DNA from: CAYYFX01 sp964571855
GTDB lineage: Bacteria; ARS69
Length of the DNA stretch: 64,000 nucleotides
Reading direction: 5' to 3'
Assembly (NCBI GenBank): GCA_964571855.1
Contig: CAZNDO010000006.1
Span: 112,654-176,653 of the forward strand
Both the position numbers and the translations under genes were made by a program. Below the pieces are notes generated by a model. That model did not search any database. It was not told the DNA's origin and worked only from the letters and a program-made list of their open reading frames with translations. The number at the start of each line of letters is the position of its first letter. Position 1 is the first letter of the stretch. This document shows positions 58,538 to 64,000 of this stretch, piece by piece.

Positions 58538-59097
58538 CCGGCGCGTTCCCGCGGCAGCCGGGACGGCGGCATCTCGCGCGCGATCGTCTCGACGAGGCAG
58601 CGCTCCTCGCAGATGTCGCACGACTCCACGTCGTGGTGCGGGCAGACCCGGCGCGTGCGCCGGTACCGCTCCAGCACGGCGGCCGCGTCCGTCTCCCCGG
58701 AGCTCAGGATGGCGGTGAGGCGCAGGAGCCGCGTCATCGCGTCCGGGCTGACCAGGTGCTCGATCATGCACGCGTCCTCCTCGGCCACGCCTTCCGGAAC
58801 GCCGAGGACGTCGCGGAAGAAGACCGTGAGCAGCTGCCGGTTGCACTCCGTGCGGGCCGCCAGCTCCCGGCCGGACTCCGTGAGCTCCACGCAGCCGTAC
58901 CGCTCGTGGTCCACGAGGCCGCGCGACGCGAGCGACCGCAGCATGGAGGTGACGCCCGACTTGGACACGCCGAGCCGGTCGGCGATGTCGCCGACCCGGG
59001 CGTACCCCTTGTCCCGCTTCAGCCCCGCCACCGCCTGCAGGTAGTGGGCCATGGAGTGGGACAACTCCTTCTCGTGATAGCGTTTCCAGACTTCCAT
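58534..59097 (-). CDS. DtxR/MntR-family metal-dependent repressor
   Basis: 187 residues. N-terminal winged helix (about 15-75: VGDIADRLGVSKSGVTSMLRSL, then DHERYGCVELTESG). The metal-binding/dimerisation domain has ECNRQLLTVFFRDVLG and EEDACMIEHLVSPD with the expected Glu, Cys/Met and His ligands. No SH3 domain; instead a Cys-rich tail (CPHHDVESCDICEERC) may bind additional metal or an Fe-S cluster. It is the first gene of the feo operon and probably represses it at the two dyads upstream when iron (or manganese) is plentiful. Confidence 0.93.
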   Translation of the reverse strand: MEVWKRYHEKELSHSMAHYLQAVAGLKRDKGYARVGDIADRLGVSKSGVTSMLRSLASRGLVDHERYGCVELTESGRELAARTECNRQLLTVFFRDVLGVPEGVAEEDACMIEHLVSPDAMTRLLRLTAILSSGETDAAAVLERYRRTRRVCPHHDVESCDICEERCLVETIAREMPPSRLPRERAG

Positions 59098-59114
59098 CGG
59101 AGCCGCCCCGGGAC

Positions 59115-59131
59115 TCAGGGAACCTACCTGA
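59115..59131. promoter_or_regulatory. Proximal DtxR-type operator of the feo operon
   Basis: TCAGG-GAACCTA-CCTGA, a 5-bp dyad containing AACCTACCT, located about 6-22 bases after the predicted transcription start. Confidence 0.5.
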
Positions 59132-59143
59132 AAAGAGTTCGGG

Positions 59144-59172
59144 AGTGTAGACCTGTTGAAAACCTACCTCAA
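59144..59172 (-). promoter_or_regulatory. Promoter of the feo operon
   Basis: Minus strand TTGAGG (59167-59172), 17 bases, TACACT (59144-59149). The distal operator covers the -35 box and part of the spacer. Confidence 0.6.
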
Positions 59173-59173
59173 C
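59155..59173. promoter_or_regulatory. Distal DtxR-type operator of the feo operon
   Basis: GTTGA-N9-TCAAC, a 19-bp dyad (the size of DtxR sites), sharing AACCTACCT with the proximal site exactly 40 bases away. Confidence 0.5.
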
Positions 59174-59235
59174 ACGGGGGCTCGGGCAATGGGGCGGGGA
59201 CGACGGATCGGTAGGGACTGGCCTATTCTGACGGG

Positions 59236-59619
59236 ATGCGTGTCTCCCCGCGCCCTCCTAGACCGATCCCGAAGAGCGCATTGGCTCACGCGTGGGATAC
59301 CGCGGGTCCAGTCCAGCGGGCCATCAACCTGCTCGGGCTCGTGGCATCTGCGGTCGGATCTTGGGTGCTTGCCAGCAAGTCCCTGCCGTGGTGGTGGGGC
59401 ACGGTTCTCACGGGGATCATCTTGATGAACGTCTTGCGCAAGCTGTTCCAGGCCCCAGCGTCCCAGCGAGACGCTTGGCGCTCCTACGCGGAGGCGTTGG
59501 AGAATCCGGCAAGGCAGGCTATGGACGGCTTGCGGGAGTTTGCCTTTGTGGATGGCAGGACCGGAGACGTGGCTTTCCTCGCGTGCTACCGCATCCTGCG
59601 AGACGAGCGGACCTTCTAG
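59236..59619 (+). CDS. Hypothetical small membrane protein, 127 residues
   Basis: Not recognised. Two hydrophobic segments (about residues 29-46, LLGLVASAVGSWVLAS, and 50-67, LPWWWGTVLTGIILMNVL) form a probable helical hairpin, followed by a soluble tail. Third codon positions hold more A/T than the neighbours, suggesting transfer. No ribosome site is visible and TATTCT lies seven bases before the ATG, so a leaderless start is possible. It is followed by another small membrane-protein gene on the same strand. Confidence 0.55.
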   Translation: MRVSPRPPRPIPKSALAHAWDTAGPVQRAINLLGLVASAVGSWVLASKSLPWWWGTVLTGIILMNVLRKLFQAPASQRDAWRSYAEALENPARQAMDGLREFAFVDGRTGDVAFLACYRILRDERTF

Positions 59620-59716
59620 CCGTCCGGCGCGCCCTCAGCACGCCCCGGCCGGAAGGCGGCTGGCCCGATCCCCAGGAGAAGCCAGCCAAGGCGAGTCGAA
59701 AGAAGGAGGGGCGGGA

Positions 59717-59905
59717 GTGACCCCAGCTCAAGAACGCGCGGCAGCTACAGTCGTGTGGGTCCTCGCTGGCGCGGGCGGGGCCTGGATGTTCGCCAACACG
59801 TTCAGGTCCGGGCACATCGGTGTTGGATTTGCCATGGGCTTCTTCGTCGCGTCGATGCTCCACCGACTAGCCCGCGACGTACTCGGCGACGAAGGGTTGC
59901 ACTAA
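59717..59905 (+). CDS. Hypothetical small membrane protein, 62 residues
   Basis: Not recognised. GTG start with AAGGAGG seven bases upstream. Two hydrophobic segments (AAATVVWVLAGAGGAWMFA and HIGVGFAMGFFVASML) separated by a short polar loop make a helical hairpin. Composition resembles the preceding 127-residue gene, with which it probably arrived. No homologue known to me. Confidence 0.55.
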   Translation: MTPAQERAAATVVWVLAGAGGAWMFANTFRSGHIGVGFAMGFFVASMLHRLARDVLGDEGLH

Positions 59906-59975
59906 GTCTATATTTCCCAAAGAGTTCAGCGTCCTGAATCTAGGGCGGATCGCCCGGATCTTCAAGGGGCGGGCG

Positions 59976-61358
59976 TCACCCGATCACGTCCGCGGGCTCC
60001 CAGGCGTTCCCGCGGCGGCGGACACGGCCCAGACGCTCCAGGCGATCCAGGTGCGCCTCCGCCTGCCGTGCGGCCAGCGCCGGGTCCGCCCCCGGGGTGT
60101 CCGCGTAGGCCAGCGACGTGATCCGATCCAGGTCCCGCGCGCCGCCGGTCACCGCCTCCAGGATGCGGCGCTCGCGGTCCGTGCGGTGCTCCAGGACGCC
60201 GCGCAGCGTCCGGAGCGGATCGATGGCGGGCGGACCGTGCGCGGGGAACACCGTGCGCATCGGGTACTCGAGCAGGCGCCCCAGGGACGCAAGGTAGCGA
60301 TCCAGGCTGCCCGGCGCGGCGTCGATCAGCACGGTGGACACGCCGCTGACCAGGTCGCCGGCGAAGAGGCTGCCGCGTGATTCCTCCAGGAGCGCCACGT
60401 GCCCCGGCGCGTGTCCGGGCGTGAACAGCACGCGGAGGCGCTCGCCCTCGTCCAGGGGAATCACTTCCCCCTCGCGCAACGCGCGCACGCCGGACGAGGG
60501 CCACTCCCCCCAGCGCGCCAGGGTCTCCTCGTGCGCCCACACCGGCAGCGTCATCTCCGCGGCGAGCGCCGCGGCGCCGCCCGTGTGGTCCGCGTGATGG
60601 TGCGTGAGCACGATCGCGACGGGCTCCGCTCCCTCGTCGCGCCGGCGCGCGATCTGCCGACGCAGCCGCTCCCGCTCCAGCGGATCCGCGGATCCCGGAT
60701 CGACCACGACCATCCGCCCGGAGCCGACGAGGTAGCAGTTCGTGGTGGTCGCGGGCGGCAGCGTGGGCGTGCGCTGCGGGACGAGGTGCACGCCCGGCAC
60801 GAACTCGATGCGCGGCCCCTCCTCCTCCGGGAACGTGTTCGCGGCCTGCACCGCGCGGGCGAGTGCCGCGCCGTCCGCGCCGCGCGGCGCCGCGGCCAGC
60901 GCGAACAGCATGGGCAGGACCGGCGGCGCCACGCGGATCTCCAGCGCGCGCCACCGGCGCACCAGCTCCGCAGGATCCACCCACGCCAGCTCCTCCAGCT
61001 CGCCGTTGCCGCTCGGGGCGGGCGGCGGATCCGGGAAGTCCGCCGTGTAGATGAGCGAGTCGAAGCGGACCGGCGTGAACGGCGGGCTGATCCGGCGCCC
61101 GGCGGGGCGGAGCGCGTCCGGCGAGACGTCGAGCCCGGTCTCCTCGCGCAGCTCGCGGACGCCGGTGCGGCGCAGGCAGGCGTCCTCCCCGTCGCGCGCG
61201 AGCTCCCCGTCCGCCCCGTCGTGCACGCCGCCGGGGAACGCGAAGAACCCGCCGAGGAAGCGCGACCGCGGATCGCGCCGGCCGGCGAGCGCGCGCACGC
61301 CGCCGGCTCCGGCGACCACGGGGATCACCACGGCGCTCTTGCGGAAGCGTTCGGTCAA
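59976..61358 (-). CDS. Nudix hydrolase fused to metallo-beta-lactamase-fold hydrolase
   Basis: 460 residues. The N-terminal part (about 1-175) is a Nudix domain with an interrupted box: FFAFPGGVHDG, then RELREETG (68-75), as in NUDT19-like enzymes. The C-terminal part is an MBL-fold hydrolase with LTHHHADHTGG (251-261), TPGHAPGH, LFAGD and a LACTB2-like winged-helix tail. It could couple hydrolysis of a CoA- or nucleotide-linked substrate to a second cleavage. TTG start at 61358 overlapping the adenosine deaminase stop (TTGA). Confidence 0.88.
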   Translation of the reverse strand: MTERFRKSAVVIPVVAGAGGVRALAGRRDPRSRFLGGFFAFPGGVHDGADGELARDGEDACLRRTGVRELREETGLDVSPDALRPAGRRISPPFTPVRFDSLIYTADFPDPPPAPSGNGELEELAWVDPAELVRRWRALEIRVAPPVLPMLFALAAAPRGADGAALARAVQAANTFPEEEGPRIEFVPGVHLVPQRTPTLPPATTTNCYLVGSGRMVVVDPGSADPLERERLRRQIARRRDEGAEPVAIVLTHHHADHTGGAAALAAEMTLPVWAHEETLARWGEWPSSGVRALREGEVIPLDEGERLRVLFTPGHAPGHVALLEESRGSLFAGDLVSGVSTVLIDAAPGSLDRYLASLGRLLEYPMRTVFPAHGPPAIDPLRTLRGVLEHRTDRERRILEAVTGGARDLDRITSLAYADTPGADPALAARQAEAHLDRLERLGRVRRRGNAWEPADVIG

Positions 61359-62470
61359 GACGCGCTGGCGGCGGCCGGCGCGGGCGCCGCGAGGCCCAGC
61401 TCCTGGCGGAGCCTCAGGAAGCCCGGCTTGATCGCCTCGTAGATCACCGCGAGGCGCTCCTTGTACGGCAGGAAGGAGCTCTTCATCGCGTTGATCGAGA
61501 GCTTCTCGAGGTCCGTGAAGTCCAGCCCGTACTCGCGCGCCGCCACCTCGTACTCGCCCGTCATCGAGACGTCGCTCATGAGGCGGTTGTCCGTGTTCAG
61601 CGTGACCCGGAACCGCTTGTCGAAGAACAGCTTGAAGGGGTGCGCGTCATACGTGGCCGCGGCACCCGTGTGCAGGTTGGACGTGAGGCAGCACTCCAGC
61701 GGGATCCGGTGGTCCAGCACGTAGCCCGCGAGCGGCCCGATGCCGACCACGCGGCCGCCGTCCAGGAACAGGTCCTCCGCGAGCCGCGTGGCGTGGCCGA
61801 TGCGATGGGCGCCGCAGTACTGCAGCGCCTGCCAGATGGATTCCTTCCCGAAGGCCTCGCCGGCGTGGATCGTGATGTTGAAGTTCTGCCGCTTCACGAA
61901 GTGGAAGGCGTCCAGGTGGTGCTTCGGCGGGTGCCCCATCTCGTCCCCCGCCAGATCGAACCCCACGACGCCGCGGTGCCGGTTCCCCACCGCCAGCTCG
62001 GCCATCTCGAGGCTGGTCATGGGGTCCATGCTGCGCATCGCGCAGATGATGATGCCCCAGCGCACGCCGAAGCGCTCGCGGCCGCGCTCCAGCCCCTTGA
62101 TCACGGACTCCAGGACCTGCTGGTGCTTGAGCCCCTTCGCCGTGTGGAACAACGGGGAGAAGCGCGTCTCCACGTACACCACGCCGTCCGCCGCCATGTC
62201 CTCCAGCATCTCCTCGGCCACGCGCTCCAGCGCCTCGGGATGCTGCATGACCCCGGTGGTCACGGAGAATCCCTGCAGGTACTGCGGAAGGTTCCCGACC
62301 ATGGCGCCCTCGTGGAACCACCGTGCGAGCGCCGCCTCCTCCGTGGTGGGCAGGTCCACTCGGTGCTGCCGCGCGAGGTCCAGCACGGTGCGGGGACGCA
62401 GCCCGCCGTCCAGATGGTCGTGCAGGAGCACCTTCGGCATGCGGCGGAGGATGGACGGCGTCAGCTCCAT
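61355..62470 (-). CDS. add: Adenosine deaminase
   Basis: 371 residues. Converts adenosine to inosine. Zinc ligands in LLHDHLDGGL, HAGEAFG with the catalytic Glu, GAHRIGHATRL, and TLNTDNRLMSD near the C-terminus. Full length. GAGG lies six bases before the ATG. Its stop overlaps the Nudix-MBL gene start, so they are co-transcribed. Confidence 0.94.
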   Translation of the reverse strand: MELTPSILRRMPKVLLHDHLDGGLRPRTVLDLARQHRVDLPTTEEAALARWFHEGAMVGNLPQYLQGFSVTTGVMQHPEALERVAEEMLEDMAADGVVYVETRFSPLFHTAKGLKHQQVLESVIKGLERGRERFGVRWGIIICAMRSMDPMTSLEMAELAVGNRHRGVVGFDLAGDEMGHPPKHHLDAFHFVKRQNFNITIHAGEAFGKESIWQALQYCGAHRIGHATRLAEDLFLDGGRVVGIGPLAGYVLDHRIPLECCLTSNLHTGAAATYDAHPFKLFFDKRFRVTLNTDNRLMSDVSMTGEYEVAAREYGLDFTDLEKLSINAMKSSFLPYKERLAVIYEAIKPGFLRLRQELGLAAPAPAAASAS

Positions 62471-62549
62471 GGGGCGCCTCGCGGTTCGTCGGAGTGGATG
62501 TCGGCCGCCCAGGATACGGGGCGCGCGCCCCGCCGCGCAAGGCGCGGGG

Positions 62550-63449
62550 TCAGTGCGCGCCGACGAGGGCCCGCAGCACGTGGCCCGCGATCCGCGGGTT
62601 CTCGCGGAGACGGCGGACCGAGTACGCGTACCACTCGCGCCCGAACGGCACGTACACGCGCAGCGGGTGGCCGCGCGCCACGAGCGCGTTCCGCAGCCCC
62701 TCCGCGACGCCCAGCAGCATCTGGAACTCGTACTGCGCCCGGTCCGTCCCGCGGCGCGCGAGGATGGCCTCCGCGCCCGTCACGACGTCGGGATCGTGGG
62801 TGGCGATGGCCACGTGCGAGCCGTGCTCCAGCAGCAGGTCCACCATGTCCAGGAAGCTGCGGTTGATCCGCTCCCGGTCGTGGAACGCGATGTCCGCCGG
62901 CTCGCGGTAGATGCCCTTGCACACGCGCACGCGCGCGCCCATGCGACCCATGTCCGCGGCGTCGTCCAGGCTGCGCTTCAGGTAGGCCTGCAGGACCACG
63001 CCCAGGTTCGAGTGGGTCTCGCGCAGCTCGCGGTACAGGTCCAGCGTGTCCGTGGTGGTGGAGGAGTCCTCCATGTCGATGCGCACGAAGTTCCCCAGGG
63101 CGGCGGCCTCGGCCACGAGGGAGCGCACGTTCGCCGCGCAGCGGGCGCGGTCCAGCTTCAGGCCGAGGTGCGTGAGCTTGACGGAGATGTTCCCGTCCAG
63201 CTTCCGCTCGTGCAGCGCGTGCAGCACGTCCCGGTACAACCGCACCGTGGGGTCCGCCTGCTCCACGCGCGAGATGTTCTCGCCGAGCACGTCCATCGTG
63301 GTGGACATGCCGGCGGCGTTCAGGCGCGCGGTGAGGTCCAGCGCCGCGCCCATGGTCTCCCCCGCGATGTAGCGCCGCGCCACGGCGCCCACGAGGGGCT
63401 TCGGCAGGCGCGGCACCGCGGCGGCTACGGCCCGGTCGAGGAGGTTCAC
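62550..63449 (-). CDS. Proline dehydrogenase
   Basis: 299 residues. FAD-dependent oxidation of proline to pyrroline-5-carboxylate, a monofunctional PRODH rather than a PutA fusion. Signatures: KLDGNISVKLTHLGL, VRIDMEDSSTT, VVLQAYLKRSLDD, ARVRVCKGIYREP and the C-terminal YAYSVRRLRENPRI. I chose the GTG at 63449, 25 bases after fdxA, because longer starts would run into fdxA; no strong ribosome site is seen. FdxA encoded upstream could accept electrons, but that is inference. Confidence 0.9.
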   Translation of the reverse strand: MNLLDRAVAAAVPRLPKPLVGAVARRYIAGETMGAALDLTARLNAAGMSTTMDVLGENISRVEQADPTVRLYRDVLHALHERKLDGNISVKLTHLGLKLDRARCAANVRSLVAEAAALGNFVRIDMEDSSTTTDTLDLYRELRETHSNLGVVLQAYLKRSLDDAADMGRMGARVRVCKGIYREPADIAFHDRERINRSFLDMVDLLLEHGSHVAIATHDPDVVTGAEAILARRGTDRAQYEFQMLLGVAEGLRNALVARGHPLRVYVPFGREWYAYSVRRLRENPRIAGHVLRALVGAH

Positions 63450-63474
63450 GGCGGTGAACGGCGCGGGAGCGCGC

Positions 63475-63813
63475 TCAGTCCTCCGCCGGGCTGGGGTCGA
63501 ACTGGTCGGCCTTGTTCTCACGGCCCTTCCACTCGTCCGCGTCCGGGGGCGGATCCTTCTGCTCCGAGATCACCGGCCACGTCTGCGCGTAGCGCGCGTT
63601 GATCTCCTTGTACTGCTCCCACTTGTCCGGGACGTTGTCCTCCGAGTAGATGGCCTCGGTGGGGCACTCCGGAACGCAGAGGTCGCAGTCCACGCAGATG
63701 TCCGGGTCGATCACGAGGAAGTTCTTGCCTTCCTTGAAGGCCTCCACCGGGCACACCGCGACGCAGTCGGTGTACTTGCAGCGGATGCACGGTTCGGTGA
63801 CGACGTAGGCCAT
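63475..63813 (-). CDS. fdxA: Seven-iron ferredoxin
   Basis: 112 residues closely matching Azotobacter-type FdxA. Eight cysteines: Cys9, 12, 17, 21 (CIRCKYTDCVAVCP) and Cys40, 43, 46, 50 (CVDCDLCVPECP). They should hold one 3Fe-4S and one 4Fe-4S cluster. The conserved tail AQTWPVISEQKDPPPDADEW is present. GGGAGGG precedes the ATG at 63813. A promoter-embedded dyad lies upstream (63882-63912). Confidence 0.96.
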   Translation of the reverse strand: MAYVVTEPCIRCKYTDCVAVCPVEAFKEGKNFLVIDPDICVDCDLCVPECPTEAIYSEDNVPDKWEQYKEINARYAQTWPVISEQKDPPPDADEWKGRENKADQFDPSPAED

Positions 63814-63881
63814 GGGGCTCTGGTCCCTCCCGCGGACGCCTCGGTTCCTGCGCGCCGGTGCCCGGGAGGCCCGTCACGCGA

Positions 63882-63912
63882 CGATTCCGCGGGGCATTCT
63901 AGGGCGGAATCG
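63882..63912. promoter_or_regulatory. Perfect dyad flanking the fdxA -10 box
   Basis: CGATTCCGC-N13-GCGGAATCG, a 9-bp perfect inverted repeat. The spacer contains TAGAAT on the minus strand (63896-63901), a good -10 box; the -35 (TTATTC at 63919-63924) is poor. Confidence 0.5.
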
Positions 63913-64000
63913 CGGAGCGAATAAGGGAAAAATGGGGACCCGGGCGTCCGCGTCAAGGGGCGGCGGTTCGCCGGCTGGTGTCGCGTTCCGGAAGTCGCGC

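Noticed and set aside
59292..59720. 142-codon plus-strand frame overlapping the 127-residue gene
   Set aside because: It has Arg/Gly/Pro-rich shadow composition and no hydrophobic pattern; the alternative frame encodes a coherent membrane protein.

Overview
This is 64 kb of very GC-rich, gene-dense bacterial chromosome from a draft assembly, with one 100-N gap. Several traits suggest a diderm of the FCB group, perhaps Candidatus Eisenbacteria: a secreted protein ending in a FlgD/Ig-like C-terminal domain of the type-A sorting kind, a GWxTD-like lipoprotein, an MA-peptidase/TolB-propeller/Omp85-barrel fusion, a DUF6754-like membrane locus, pseudopilins, and many 4-bp ATGA/GTGA gene overlaps. 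The placement is inferred from gene content and composition, because no rRNA or ribosomal protein gene is present. I saw no tRNA, rRNA, CRISPR array, insertion sequence or phage.

Layout: 0-8.5 kb holds a lipoprotein/rhomboid pair, an orphan protein, a 51-residue histone H1-like protein, a receiver lacking its phospho-acceptor, an NtrC-type regulator with its soluble histidine kinase, and groES-groEL. 8.8-14.5 kb is a four-gene pseudopilin operon that includes a 985-residue prepilin carrying fibronectin III domains. 14.7-18.3 kb is a plus-strand operon of an ornithine cyclodeaminase-like protein, an unknown TIM-barrel-like protein and a NicO-type Ni/Co transporter. 18.5-29.2 kb holds moeA, cutA, a sulfatase-like TPR lipoprotein, a Tyr/Trp-rich protein, the GWxTD-like lipoprotein, the peptidase-barrel fusion and an inositol monophosphatase. 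29.3-32.7 kb is the FlgD-tailed secreted protein. 33-36 kb has folE with an XRE regulator, and pfkA with a UPF0158 gene. 36-40.4 kb is a patatin/thiolase/FadB operon.

40.4-48.5 kb contains an FG-GAP-like protein, thiE, a glycosyltransferase and a five-gene uncharacterised membrane locus. 48.7-55.9 kb carries a HAD phosphatase, a cupredoxin, nth with an internal minisatellite and assembly gap, fbp, a PIG-L deacetylase, glgC, a MutT-like gene and an MmgE/PrpD gene. 55.9-59.1 kb is an iron-uptake operon (DtxR-family regulator, FeoA, FeoB, Cys-rich small protein) with paired operators on its promoter. 59.2-59.9 kb is a short patch of different composition with two small membrane proteins. 60-63.8 kb holds a Nudix-MBL fusion, adenosine deaminase, proline dehydrogenase and fdxA.

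A recurring promoter pattern is visible: TTGAC-like, 17 bases, then TANNNT, often TAGANT. Several promoters carry adjacent dyads that look like regulator sites, notably at the left edge, before the Tyr-rich gene, at the feo operon and at fdxA. pfkA, fbp, glgC, thiolase and fadB together indicate sugar interconversion and fatty-acid oxidation. The strongest candidates for undescribed biology are the five-gene membrane locus at 43.2-48.5 kb, the giant prepilin and the nickel-linked operon at 14.7-18.3 kb.
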